Source: Ypsolopha sequella (taxonomy: Eukaryota > Arthropoda > Insecta > Lepidoptera > Ypsolophidae). From it: a stretch of 64,000 bases of DNA. The position numbers and the translations under genes are program-made. The notes below the pieces were generated by a model. The model was not told the origin of the DNA, ran no database searches, and worked only from the letters and a program-made list of their open reading frames with translations. Location: contig CAKOHE010000081.1 in assembly GCA_934047225.1 (NCBI GenBank), positions 1-64,000 of the forward strand, in the 5' to 3' direction. Below, piece by piece: positions 23,007 to 38,000 of this stretch (its first letter is position 1; each line of letters opens with the position of its first letter).

Positions 23007-26000
23007 GTGAGTCGATGGTGATAATATAGATATTGGGTGTACCACCATATGTCCAGCGCTGCAGGTTTGGGTGTTCTAAATTAAAATTATTATGTCTAGT
23101 ATTTATCATGTCTTATAATTATTGTATTGTTGTTTAAATATCCACAAAACTGGTCTGAAGTAAATATTTTTGATTTGATTTGATAGAAACGTTTTGGGGT
23201 GCAAGCCTACAAGAGTGGGGTAACCCAAGAGACAACTACTAGACAGAGACCAAGGCCCAACTGACAAATCTTTTCACTTCAACTTTTCGCTTCGGTCATG
23301 GGTTGTCAAACCCCTCATAATGAAACCATGCCACCAAGTGACTCGTGTTCCCGCATGACGTCATAAGAAGCCTTACCGGGAGAGTGGTTACTCTGTTTTT
23401 GGGGAATTTCTGGGCGGTTGGTCTTCATCGTAGGTCCAGAGGTCCTTACTTGATTCCCAGCTTTGCCCATTTCCTAAGCTGATATATTGATTTATTCTTC
23501 TATATTGTTGTTACAGGTGTACATCGAGGAATGTTTGATCAGCTCCCTGCAGTTACTAGAGCGAGCGTTGGCGATAGAGCGTGCGCTGACGCAAGCGGCG
23601 GCCGAAGCGGGCCGCTCCGTGCTCATTGTGGGACTCTCCAAGCTGATCCTTGGTGGGTATATGTGTATACAGAGAACATAGAGGAATTTCTGATCAGCTT
23701 CCTGCAGTTACTGAAGTGTGCGATGACGCAGGCACTCCCTTCTGTGGTTTTTCGTTCACCCCTAGCATGGATCATAGATACAGCTCTGAATAGATCTAAA
23801 GTAACTTAACCCTTTAACAGGCATAAGGTTTTAGCAAAAAATATTGAAGTCATAAATTATTTAATTATATTTTTAAAGCAATAAATAAATTTAAGAAAAA
23901 TAAATTTACGATATATTTTGGCACCATGTCAATAATTAGTAAGGGTATGTAAAACATAAGAAGAAAAACCATATAAATATAAAATACATATACATATATC
24001 AGTTAAGGTAGAAAAAAATTGGTGGGAAAAATATTCCTTCTGCCTTTGAAAGGGTTAACACGTTGATGGACAGTATTAACTCATTGGTTTACCCTGCTGT
24101 GACACTATTAATTTTTCATAAATTGCCTATAGACGTACTGTCACAACACATATCAACATGCCTATGTTATATGACAGCATTGTATATGACATTACAAACT
24201 ATTGTACTTTAAGAACTTTTGTTGTGACAGTAGGTCCATTCAAATCACTTCTGGGGTGACTATACTTATGCTGTCCCTTGTACCAGTAAGGAGAAACGAT
24301 CGCCGTGAGACGTACTGTATTTATGCGAACGAAAAATCGATCGTCGACAGGCGTACTGTCGTATTCCGGAATTCGCCGTGACGCATGTAGGCGGTACTGT
24401 CCATCAACGTGTTAAGTACACAGATTTAAGAGAAGTGGAAGATTTAAGAACCCTTGGGATAAAAGAACTACGATAACCAACCATCCGTCTGTCCCCGGCA
24501 GACGTCCCACATCAACATCTGTTTCCGTCATGCTAGCTCTTTCGCACCTTGACTACGGTACTTGGATGAAGGCGCTTGATCAGAAAGTGGGAGAGTGAAA
24601 TCAGCCGTGGCGTTAATCAGTATGTCCAGGGACTTCCGCAAAATCTACGGAAGTCGTTAACGGACCAATAACTGATACTACACAACTGCCTGCAACTACC
24701 CTCCCATATCAGCAATCTTTAGAACTAAATTAAGTTACTTGTTTGTCAGGTGCGTCCGGTTCCCCTGACGACTGCCCACTGCTAGCGGCTTGTCGCGTGT
24801 TGCCCCACACAGCGATGCGGCCGCTAGCCGCTGCCAAGGCTGTGGCGCTGCTGGTGCGAGCTACGAAGAACGCGGCGGCTGCGCGCCACATTCTAGCCGC
24901 TTCAGCCGCTAATAGGGTTACGGCCGCTGAAATAAGGTTGGTCGGTTGGAATCTAGACCCAGAGGAAATAAAATAAGCAAAAATCGTCATCAGGGCCTTT
25001 CACCGACGATTTAAGACACGCTCCAGCATTATCACTATATTTAAGGCCCAAATACACGTTATTTAAGGCAGTAGGTTTACCTCGCAGTGTTTTCCTTAAC
25101 CCAGCAAGTAGTAACTAAATAAATTGTACGAGCTAACGCACCCTTATGCATTTTACTGATACATGTAAATTTACCTAATTAATACAATTTGTCAGCTTGC
25201 ACTTTGTATGTAGCAGTTTGGTGAAAACGATATTAATACAAAGTAGTTTCTCTCGTTGGGTTTGGTTCTTAGCTCTCTTCGGAGTCACCATCCCTTAGTA
25301 GCAACCCTTAGCATTTAGCAACTCAGCTTTACTAGTGTATGGATTCATCATACGGCTTGTACAGGTTCATACATAAATACTGAGCACCTAAATTCCAAAA
25401 AACCCAATGGCTCGACCGACATAATTCGAATCGGTTTCAATATTGAGAGACTGGCTTTCTACCAACTAAGCTACCGCTTGCATAGAGGAAACAATTGGTG
25501 TTTACAGACTGTAAAAGGAAAAAGACTATATGAGACAGGTAGACAAAGATATATATGTTTTTCTTTTTTTCATTAACCTGAATTCCTGCTGTCTTGTATT
25601 TTCTTATCCCTTGGTTGATTTTTTTTTGATTTTCAGAATTCTTTATTGAGGTAATAACATTTTTTTACATTGTTAACTTAATAATAACAAAATTAGTTAA
25701 CAGTATACAAAAATAGCACTTGAATGTTTTTACCAGATTATAACACCTATGAAAAACTTGAACTAGTTAGCTTGAGCTATTTAAAACATGATCATAGTAA
25801 AAGATACAGTACTGAATTAGATATTTCTATGTTCGTCTTGGTAGCAAACAAACATTTGTTGCATGGGCTATCCCTTGGTTAAAGTAGATATAAGTCATAT
25901 ATTGTATAGTATAAGTTTTATGTTGAAAAAAAAAGACATGATCTTGCTAAGTTTCTTGCCCTTCTTCTTAGCAAGACTAATCGAATGGGCGGAGGTAGGC

Positions 26001-29000
26001 ATGTATTTATATATGTAACCTATTAGTATGTATTATATAGGATGGGATTTGGTCGGCCGCTTGGATTCGTGCTGGGGGCTCGGTTGGTGATCATTGAACC
26101 TTGTTCCTGGTCCCTGGCCGGGTCTCCGGTATGGGTTCGGGCGGTAGATTGGATTTTACCTTGTATAATGTATATTTTACCTATAATTTTAATCGTATAT
26201 ATATTGCTACATAAATTAAATAAACCTTTAACTTAGTTAATATACATTTATTATTTTATTACATATATTTTTTTATTAGATTAAATTTGACGTGTAAAAA
26301 GTGTATATATCTATACCTACTTTGCAAATAAACTATTTGATTTTTTTTTTGTTTGATATGAAAACGTGTTGAGAAGCCAGAGGGGAAGCCCTTTTGTTGC
26401 TCCTCCCACTCTTAATCCGAAGTATATAATTACACACATTCAATTTAATTATTGTCAAGCATCTGAGGCTCGAAATATATCTTGCTTTAAAGTGTTTATG
26501 CGAACGTTTTAATTAATACTGTTCTATCGATCAATAGTTCAATTTATATATTATAATATATGTATATTTGTTTTATACAAGGTGACTTTTTGATCATCGT
26601 CCAAATTCATACTGGTGGCTTGGTAAGTGATCAGTATCATGGATCAATAACAATTTTGGTGAAATTCGTAAAATGAAATTTCGACTCCCCATAGTGATTC
26701 ACTCGGTACTGGAACTGAATTTCTATGGGAAGCCGAAATTTCATTTAACGAATTTCTCAAAAATTGTTACTGATCCAAGATACTGATCACTTATCAAACC
26801 TCCAGTATGAATTTGGACGATGATCAAAAAGTCACCTTGTATATTATTTCCCTGCATATTTCCCCATATTATTATTTATGACATAAAACTATTACCTATA
26901 CACAAACACATAGATTATTTAATTACTTATATTACATAAAAACTGACCTGCGGGTCTACCGCGTAATTCTGATTTTCATCAACATCAACTTGAGATTGAA
27001 ATTTGACGTGCGTGCGACGACGCCCGCCTAACATGCCATCCCTTTTGCACGCGTTGAATTTCGCATGCATTTGCTTGAAGTTGGTACAAATCAGAATAAC
27101 GCGGTAGACCCGCTGTAATAAGTGTATCTGTTATACCTACATGTCCTACATTACATAAATAAATATATTTCATTTCATATTTCATAAACGAGTATAATAA
27201 ACGTAACAATAATATAACAGACACGGTTTCGTGGAGTGCCTCGAAGCGGAGGAGTGGTCCGACACAGCTGCGGAGGCTCTGAAGCAAGCCAAGGAAGGAG
27301 TGCTCACCATCCTCCATCAGACGCTGCCCAACGCCGCACCCAACTTCGCTCACTTCCTGCTGGGATACCAGCTCTCTGAGGACGTGAGTAGAGTAGTCAT
27401 ATCTCTAGAGTACGCATGAGAGGACCCTCTCCGAGTGACGTGAACTAAGATACAACCGCTGACTACTGGACAGTTCGACCAACAGCTTTTGTCAGTGTAC
27501 ATTCTGTACCAGACGGTGTTGGTTAGACCAAGGCCTAACTAACTGATAGATCCGATCACTTTAAATTTCTCAAAAACGCTTTTTGAATCTTGAAATCGCT
27601 TTATTTTGTGCTCGTACTGCTTGCTTTGCTTGTGCATGTTTTATGCGGGAGGGCGGGCGGTGCTTGAGTCTGCATTTTGAATAGCATGGTAAGAGTGTTT
27701 AGCGGAATATTGCATATTATTAATATATCCACAAATTCATTATGGACTTCTGCAAAGTAACGCCTTTTTCAATGAATTTTAATCATAACTTTATTTGTTC
27801 ATAACCAAAAATAAAAGGTACTTAAAATAAGTTCCCTGCCCCCTAACCTACATATTCGTGTATCGCAGGGTCACAGACTTATCCTACAGTAACATACTAT
27901 TTTATAATTAATTTTAATAAAAGTTAAAATAAAAAAAATAATAAAAACGCATTGAGCAACGAAAATTAAGAGTTATATAAAAATAATTAAAGTAAACTCG
28001 AGTCCCATATTTCGATAGCTAGACTGTAACATTGTAACATGGGGTTCATACTTGAGGACCCCAGTCCTCGAGACACCCGTCCTTTAGGACCCCGGTCCTT
28101 GAGAACCCCGATAAATTTGATTATCTTTTTTTTGTTTAATTTTGCTATTATCATGCTGGTGTACCATCGATACAAAAAGTGCTTCAAAGTACATTAATTA
28201 AATAATGTGTTAGTTTGGTTAATGCAACCTAGTTTAGAGTTAAGCTGATATAATTTTATGTTATTCCATATTTTAGATCCCTAGAAATACTAATGACGAC
28301 CCAGAAAAGTGGAACCATTGATAAAAATTCTACCTGGCCACTAACTAGTTATAATGAAACAATAGAGCCGGCGCTGCCAGATGTGCAGTTAAATAAAGTA
28401 AAAAGTACGCGTGATTTAAAAGCTGTATTATGGACCTAAAGGCGCTGAAATAAGAGCCACTTTATTAGCAACTGCTGATTATTCATTTTGTTAGTTTAAC
28501 ACTTTTGTTGGCGATTATACTTTAAGCGACATTGGCATTTTTTCAAATTTATCGGGGTTCTCAAGGATCGGGGTCCTAAAGGACGGGGGCCTAAAGGACG
28601 GGGGCCTAAAGGACGGGGGCCTAAAGGACGGGGGCCTAAAGGACGGGGGCCTAAAGGACGGGGGCCTAAAGGACGGGGGCCTAAAGGATCGGGGTCCTCG
28701 AGGAAAAACCCGTAACATGTTGGTGTATATCTATATTTATATGTCAGGTGAGCCGCAGTCAGCTGAACGAGCCGGGCGCGGCGGGATTCCCTCGCACCTG
28801 TCTGCACTCCGTACTGGACTTGCTGGACCAACACGTCGCCGGCGCCGACCACGCTGACAGGTCAACGACTTTCTAGCTATACTAGAGTCTCAATCTTATC
28901 CATTCTTTGACATTTCATGCCACCAACATTTTTTTTCACGAATTCTCTCATGATCGCCTCTTCATTAATCAATGATCATAATATAAAAAAAAAAACATGG

Positions 29001-32000
29001 CATTTGCAAGTCAGTCTTTAATTGGTCGTCGGTTAACTACACATGCAATATGCCACACTGTAGTGAAATGGTGTAAAAACCGGCCAAGTGCGAGTCGGAC
29101 CCGCGCACGAAGGGTTCTGTACTATTAAAAAAAACATGTCTGTTGTATGGGAGCCCCCTTAAATTTTTTTTCTTTTTTCTTGTATTTGTTGTTATAGCGG
29201 CAACAGAAATACATCATCTGTGAAAATTTCAACTGTCTAACTATCACGGTTCATGAGATACAGTCTGCTGACAGACGGACAGACAGACAGACGGACAGCG
29301 GAGTCTTAGTAATAGGGTCCCGTTGGTTACCGTTTGGGTACGGAACCCTAAAAATGCATCGTCCGTCACGACATGTATCCCCGAGAGGTTGTCAGTGATG
29401 TTCCCGAGTATGGACTGTGACTCCCCTTCACTCCGTACTCGCACAGTCACGACATTTCACCGATCATTATTACGTGTAATGTGCGGTGAGCCCTATCGCC
29501 GTACTTCGGACACAGATATGCAAAACGGACACAAATGGGATTAACAGACGTTCGAATCACAAGAATACAGAGGCGGTCTAACCAGATAGTAATTTTCGGA
29601 GAAATTATGTTTTAATTTTCTAATTTGTGGTTGTTTCCATTGACAGACAAGCGTCAGATCTGGTAGAGAGCAGCTACCGCCTGGTGTACCTACTGTGCGC
29701 ACGCGCCGCCACTTCCCCCCCCGCGCTCCGGTTCCTGCGCTCTAGGGACTACTTCCTGAGTCGACACGTCAAGGCTAGAGTCAACCTCGAGGTGGGTTCG
29801 CTTACTTTAACTTTAGCTGATCTACAAAAATCATATTGATAAAACCACTTCACTACTGTATGCCAGGGTAAAAGAGACAAAATAAAACTTATTATCTTTG
29901 TTAGGTTGTTAGGTTTTACTTCTAAGCTAATTTAAAAAATCAGAGCATCCAAATGTATAGTTGTATAGTTAGTTCGTCTTTAGTATAAAGAACTCGTCGA
30001 GTGCAGCCTGTCCTTGATCTCGCAGATTTAGACACAACTGCAGGTAGTTGGATTACAAGACAAAAATATAATTAAAAAAGAATAGCATGCATTATAAAAA
30101 ATAAGATATTGAATTAAACTTAATAACATACATATATAACATATAAGATAAAATTTGACAACATGTATAAGAAAAAGAAAACTTATATATAATACAACAT
30201 TGATTAAGAGTTACACATGTTATACAGTGAACAAGGACATTTCTTTCTTTTTTTTTAAAGCGGCGTTTATTTGTTTTTTTAGAAGGTTTAACTTCATATG
30301 CACTTTAAAGATGTGAGATGTGATGTTTTCACACAGATGATGGTGATTTGATTGCGCGTGTGTACGTGTCGCGTGTAGATACCACCATAACGGCTACCTA
30401 TTGGTAGTTCTTACTGCGGTACCATGGCGGCTAAAATCGTTAACAAATAGACAGTTTAAACTGCTGTACAACCCCGTGGTGTTTTGTTGTGAGCAGACGG
30501 CGTCTCCCGCGACGGTATCGGCGCGGTCGTGGGTGCTGCGCGCATGCGCGTGCGAGCTGGGTGGCGCCGCGGGCAGCAGGCAGCACGCCGCGCTCGCCGC
30601 CCTCATCCGGACACTGGCGCCGCACTCCGACAGACATGCGCAGGTAGACCCTACTATTTTCAGGGACCGTCATAAATTACGTGACGCTAATATGGGAAGG
30701 GGGACGTGTCTTCAGGGGTCACTTAGGGCTAAGAGAGATGGGTCTGAACAAATTTCACGTGATATTTTGTGATTCAGTTGATCATATTGACCTTAAGGGT
30801 CCATGCCACCTAAACATGCCCCACCGTATTGCTGATTCATGACAGAAAATATTTGTTTAATGAGAAATAAATAATCACACAAGTTGTCGAAGAGTTGTAT
30901 TACAACCTAATTAATTTGATTTTTGCATAGAATTCATAGCAAGCTAGAAAAAAAAATCTAAACTTGCTGAAAATCACGTAAAACTGCTCTTCGCGTTCTT
31001 CTCATTGGCGATTTCTCAGATAATTTTGGAAACTGAAATTCAGGCTCCCGTAAGTTAAAAGTGTACAGAATTTATATAAAAACGGCTCACCTCAATACGT
31101 GTTATGATCGGGAAAGCCGACCAGTTTCAGCAGATTTAGACTGCCTTCATCTGGGCGAGTAAAGACGTTTACGCGACGACGTTACGCCTCACACCCAGTG
31201 TGAGGCGTAACGTCGTCGCGTAAACGTCTTTACTCGCCCAGATGAAGGCAGTCTAAATCTGCTGAAACTGGTCGGCTTTCCCGATCATAACACGTATTGA
31301 GGTGAGCCGTTTTTATATAAATCATGAATTATCCTCAAGTCTCATTTAATTCTATAAGTGTACAGAATGGTGAGATTAACTTATTTTTGCCAAACAAAAA
31401 TTATTACTTGGTGTATTTATCCATCAAACATAACCAACTTTTGCGTGCAATTTCCCTATACAAATCACTATGGAGGGCAGCATCGAATTGAACGTTCGTT
31501 CAAAGGGCACCGAATGCGCCTTCCAATTTCAGTCTATCGCTTACGTTCAAAGTGAGTGCACGTCCGTTTGCTTGAGCAAAGCTCGATGTATACGTACGAG
31601 CGGTGACAGCACAGTGGTGGTTGTATTGTTTTCTTCGACTGACAGTTGGTGTGATTTGTGGAGAGTAAGTACCTACCTTTGAAATATTTTTTAGGCTTTA
31701 TTCACACTGCACCGCAATCTGCTCCGGTGTGAAGTTTTGCATGCAAATACAAACAGCTGCGGTTTTATTTTATGGAAAATAAAAACTAAAACCGACTTCA
31801 CCAAAACACCGAAATAACTCAAATATCTAATTCAGCTTGGAGTCGTTGCCCAATAGGTATTTATATTATACTAGGTGTTTATTTTGTTTTGTTTATAGGT
31901 AAAATGGGAAAACGAAAACTGCAATCGGCGTATAACGCGCGATCGAAGAAGATGGTTCATTGGAAAAATAGGCCAAAGAGGTAAGAACTAACGGCAAACT

Positions 32001-35000
32001 CGACTGGAACGAGCGACTTCTGTCTACAGTATTCTCACAATCCTTTGACATAATGGTTTATATAATATGGATAGCTCGACTATAGGTACAGTGGAGACCA
32101 CATCAAGATTTACACTTGCAGTACGACATTAGCCCCTACAGACAAGAATATAAGATAGGTACAAAGTCCAATGGGTCTAACTTGATGCGGTCTCCACTGT
32201 ACACGGGCTGGCGGCGCGCAATTGTAAAGTCCGTTCGCCAAGCGAACTTTAGTGTCACCTTTGTATCCCGCCGACACGACATCTGCTGGCTTTTCTCAAA
32301 AAAGCCGCCGCCGCGTATGTGTATGTATGTATGTATGTATAATTCTTTGGCACGCTCTGTAGCCTAAACGGCTTGATGGATTTAGCTTGAGAGGTGTCTC
32401 TTAGCTGTGAGAGTGACATAGGGTAAATATACGAGTATATAAAAAAAAGAGCCAGATTTTTGGCGCCATATTATGTGTTTTCAAGTTTTTTTCCTCAGAA
32501 CCTATCGAGTGGGGTATCAAAATAAAAGGCTTTGAGAACAAAAATAAATAAATAAAAAAATATTAAAAAAACAAAAAACCCAACTGCGTAAAAATTGTTA
32601 ACTTAAAATTTTCAAACTTATTTAATAAATGAAGTGAAAAGATAAATATTTTGTACAAGTTGAAAAATTAAATATTTTTTTGGTTTTAAATGATAATGGT
32701 TGACAGGGTTCACAAATGCAGTCGGAAGCATGAAATATTCATAATACATTCCATCATTATATATTTATCATAGATATATTTTTTTAATCCAAGATGGCCG
32801 GCACACCATTTTCACAATTTAACGTTTTACGAGTCCATTTTGAGATTTTTGGGATTGCTCAGGACATGAATTAAGTATATTTTGTGATCCAAGATGTCTG
32901 CCAGACTTATCAAACCTTTTTTTTTTCAGAAAAATTCTTGGCGACGTTACAAACATTGAGCAAACTGGGACCAAAAGGCACCACACCAGACGGCAAATAT
33001 GCGGACGGCATTGTAGAGATCAAATGTCCATCATCTTTGGAAAATTTTTCGTTGGCAGATGCCATGAAAAAACATCCGTTTTGGAAGTTGGACTCCGCTT
33101 CTAAAGAGCACATAATTAATGCCAATCACCAGTGGTATTTTCAAATCCAGGGCCAGTTGAATATAACGCAAAAAGACGTTTGCATGCTTGGTATCTGGTT
33201 TGGTGCAGCCTTACCAATGAAAGTCTACAAAATCAATCGTGACGACCAGTTTTGGAAGACAAGAATGGAACCAAAATTGGTTTCATTTTATAACGATTGC
33301 TTGCTTCCAGAACTGGTCGATCCGCGGAATTCTCGGTGCATGCCTGTACGAGACCCGCCTTATATTATTCAAGCAATGGAAGAGAAGAAAGAGAAAATGA
33401 AACGCACTTTGAATGAATTAGATCCGTGTACAAGTAGAGATTGAGAGGTTTGGTAGGTCAAGATTACCATGTTTTATTATGAAGGTTCATTATAATATAA
33501 AAATAGTAATAAATGTCTGTTTCTTTACTATGTTATCGTTTAATTTACTTATTCCTTGATGGACACTTTTTAGTTATGATTCAGGTGCAGTAAATTCCTT
33601 TTGGCTATTAAAAAAACCAGTCAAGTGCGAGTCAGACTCGCGTACCTAGGGTTGCGTAATTCGACAGTTTTGGGAACAGAAAATTTTATTTAGTTTTTTT
33701 TATGTGAATTTCTCAACCGCTTTATTTTTTTTTATTTTTCTCTCTGTTGTAACGGAAATATTTCCAAAAATTTGAAATTAAAAAAAAAAAATTTACACCG
33801 TGGTATGTGGGCAAATTAATGCTATTTTTGTGCTAAATTTCAAGGCTATATCTTTAACGTTGCTAATGTTATGAGGCTGTGACATACGGACGGATAACGG
33901 AGTCTCACCATAAAGGTTCCTTTTGTACCTTTTAGGTACTACGGAACCCTAAAAACAGCGAATATTGTGAAACCTATGTCTACTATTAATATGACCACAA
34001 TGATAATTGTATGAGATGATATGACTAACATAATTATACAAGTATTGTGCAATTCCAACAATGTTACATACATACGGGTCGAATCGATCACCTCCCTTTT
34101 GATGAAGTCGGTTTCGGTTATATGACTAACATAATTTTACAAGTATTGTGCAATTACAACAATATTACATACATACGGGTCGAATCGATCACCTCCTTTT
34201 TTATGAAGTCGGTTAAAAAGGTAAAAAAGTCATATAGATGACGAAGTGTAGTCAAATAATAACTAAAATACAGAAACTATACAAGGTGACTTTTTGATCA
34301 TCGTCCAAATTCATACTGGAGGCTTGATAAGTGATCAGTATCTTGGATCAGTAACAATTTTTGTGAAATTCATAAAACGAAATTCATAAAACGAAATGTC
34401 GGCTTCCCATAGAAATTCAGTTCCAGTCCCGAGTGAATCACTATGGGGAGTCGAAATTTCATTTTACGAATTTCACCAAAATTGTTATTGATCCATGATA
34501 CTGATCACTTATCAAGCCTCCAGTATGAATTTGGACGATGATCAAAAAGTCACCTTGTATAGTGAAAGGAAATAACCGAAAAGTGTTCCGGAAATAGATA
34601 TTATTTGTCCGTTACACGTTGTCGCAGATCACTGTGCATGTTTATATGTGTGCGTGAGCGCGCGGCCGAGCGCCGGCCGCTGTGTGCGTGGGCAGAAATA
34701 CCTATATCTGAGGAAGGCCCTCGGGAGACCGGGTCCTTAACCACTGTTCTCTGAGCGAGTTCGCAAGGACTGCTATGTGGGTCTTATGTTACTAAATAAT
34801 TTATGTATTTGTTGTTATTTAGGTTGTTTATGTTTACGTTAAATTAAGTTAGTTGACTTCAACTCTATTGTATTAGGATTACCTGTAATAATAGCTGTAA
34901 TGTGTAAATAGTAGTAGTTTATGCTACAAGGGCGAAAAGGAATAAATTACGAGGACGATTTAAAACACGAGTGTAGCGAGTAATTTATTGCTCTTACGCC

Positions 35001-38000
35001 CGTGTATCATACTACGTTTTTCAATGCATAGTGTGAGGAAATAAAACAAATACAATCTTGCGAACTATAAATTATGATTTTCTCAAAAGGACTGTATCCA
35101 GAGCCGTTAAACAGTGGAAAAAAAAGTATAACATGGTACACAGGAAAGGCTGCAGCTCCTGGTAAATGTATTCTATGGGCTGCAGGTTAGCCAACCATTG
35201 TAAATAAATAAAAAAAATATAAGGCAAAATAATCGACTTTCTGTTCGGTTTTGATGCATAAAAAGTGGGCCTTTACGAGCACTTGCATTGAAAATAAATA
35301 AATGTGTCATTTTCACATTAACAACACAAATTATTGTTGATGTAAACAAACGGCTCATATCAATAAATTATTGTTGTTTGATTGATAATGCCTTAAAAAT
35401 TACAAAAAATTTCTAGAAAAATTACACGTTATATGGGTAATGTGGTGGGGGGTCAACAAGAGTTCACTAAGGCGGTCGGGGGAAAAAAATTCTCAAAGAT
35501 TACGTCACGTGTTTAACTGACGGCTTCTTAAATTTATGTACTTGGTTATAAAAAACGAAAGACGTTTCAATGGGTTGTGTTCGCGCCTACGACTCACATA
35601 ACCGGTCGTCGGAGCCCGCGGGTGCGGGGGTCGGGGGGAATCAGCGAGCCAGCTCGACACACTAAAAAGGAAAACTGAACTGACACCACGCATTACTGTT
35701 TATTTATATTAAATCCCTTCTTTGCTAGTTACCTTCTTTACTTTATGATCCTGCGGGAACATAAACTGGCGACCGTGAAAGGACCGAGTCGCTCACCTCT
35801 CGCTCCAGAAGATTTTAGAAGAAATTACGCATCAATTTGTCGGCGTAGGCGCACCTTTGTTCACCGCCATCTTTAACGCAAACCACAGCAAGAAGCGTTC
35901 AAGTGCCAACGAAGATTAATCACGAAAAACGTTACTCGTCGGATTGTCCAGCGAAGTCGACCTTCGGAATATCTTCGTGCAAAGATAGATGACGAAAATC
36001 AACAACGTCATAAAGGATATGCAGTGGATGGATACCTAGTGGCGGTTTGTGAGTGGTGTGTGACGGTGATACAAAGCTTCATTTTGCCTGCGCTTCATCC
36101 TCATCGTACTAAGGAACGTGCCGTGAGCCCAGTCCTTTATTTTATTACATACCTATTAATTTGTGCCGATAGCGGGGGTGTCTTTTCTTGTGTCAATTGC
36201 GTGTCCTAATCCTATTTCTTTTAGCCAGCCACTGCATGCCTGAGCACAGTGCTTCCTCTGGCCCTTCTATATATAAATAGGTACAACATCAATTTATCTA
36301 CCTACTTATTACCAACCAGTCAACTTATCTATCGCACAATTGCATCTACCTACTTATTACCAACCAGTCAACTTATCTATCGCACAATTGCATTTTTTCA
36401 TGCTTTCTTTCTTTGACAGTTGAATCATATAGTTGTGTACATATACTTACCTACCTAAATACCAACTTGCATTCTTTCGCCGACATAATTATCTATATGC
36501 CTAGCCGCTACGTTTAGCCAGCTTATTCAAACATTCCGACCAAACTACATATATATTTTCTGCCTACGCATCATTACTATGTAATAAACGCAATACCATA
36601 TATGCTAAAAAATACAACAGGAATTCAATCCATCTAATTTATAACATAACATAATATTTAGCAAAATAATTTTGTGCATTCCAGCGTTCACTAGCTGCAT
36701 CGTCCGGTTTTGGACCGAACTCTGCCGCCGCGGCTGGGTGTCTCTTTGTTTACAACCTGTTCAACTTTGTGACAAACAAAAAAAGCGTAAGCCATATTTC
36801 TTATCACTTATTTGCGGCAGTTATTTTTTGCGTGATTCATCTTTAGTCGTGTTGTTTATTGACCTAAATACATTGTTGGAATTCAGTATTGTATTGTTGT
36901 TTTAAAGGAAAGTTTATTACAAAATGACTAACGGAACAAGCGCGACAGATAAACAAACCTCTTCTTCTCCAGTTCTTACAAATACTACACTAGCCGATCT
37001 TAAGGCAAGGCGTAGTTCTATAAAAGGTCAAATAACTAAATTCGCTAATTACTTAAGCACACTTGAAGAAGATGAATCACTTTCTTCAATAACATTTAAC
37101 GAGTTATCTTTGAAATTAAATAAAATGAAAGATTTATACAAAAGGTTTGATGAGTTGCAATCTGAGATAGAGGTTCTTAATTCGCATTGTCTAGACACTG
37201 AGCTCGCAGAACGGGATAATATTGAGCATTCTTTGTACTCGAATATAGCGGCTGCCCAAGATAAGCTTGACGAAGCTTCTAGGTCCAAGCTTGGCTTAAA
37301 TGAATCTATCATTCAGCATGCCTGTCAGCATGATCGACATGACAATTCAATGGGCTTTCAGCTACCGTTAATAAAAATATCCAAGTATGATGGTGCTTAC
37401 TACAAATGGATGGAGTTCCGCGATACATTCGAATCCCTAATTCATAAAAATGATAGAATAAAATCAATTCATAAGTTTCATTACTTAAATTCATATCTGG
37501 AGGGCGAGGCAGCGCGCGTTATATCAAATTTAGAGGTCTCTGAAGCCAACTATTCTGAAGCCTGGAGTCTATTATGTAACAGATATAATAATAAGCGTCA
37601 GCTTATCAACAATCACCTAAATTCTCTTTTCAGTACCGAGCCCCTCCAACGTGAATCTGATAAGGCTCTGAGGTTTCTAAGTGATCATGTAACAAAAAAC
37701 CTAAGAGCACTTAAGAACCTTGGACAGCCCACTGAATACTGGGACACAGTTATCATACATATAATGACAACAAAACTTGATCAAGTCACAGGTATAAAAT
37801 GGGAAGAGTATCGTAATGATCTCGACGAGTTACCAAACTTAGAGAACTTCAAAAAGTTTCTCAACAATCGAGCTGACGTCTTAGAGTCTGTTTATAGGTC
37901 CAAAAGGGACAAACAATCATCTGTGCCCGTTGTGCAAACAAATAAACAAGCAAGTGGATCAAAACCAATTAAATTTACCAAATCGTTCATGATTTCAGCT

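Noticed and set aside
24730..24990. Minus-strand frame (86 aa) opposite exon c
   Set aside because: Shadow of the GC-rich Nup205 exon, whose plus-strand translation fits the family and the splice sites.
28496..28852. Minus-strand frames with repeated PLGPR or FRPPS words
   Set aside because: Artefacts of the 15-bp minisatellite; the real coding sequence there is the plus-strand Nup205 exon e.
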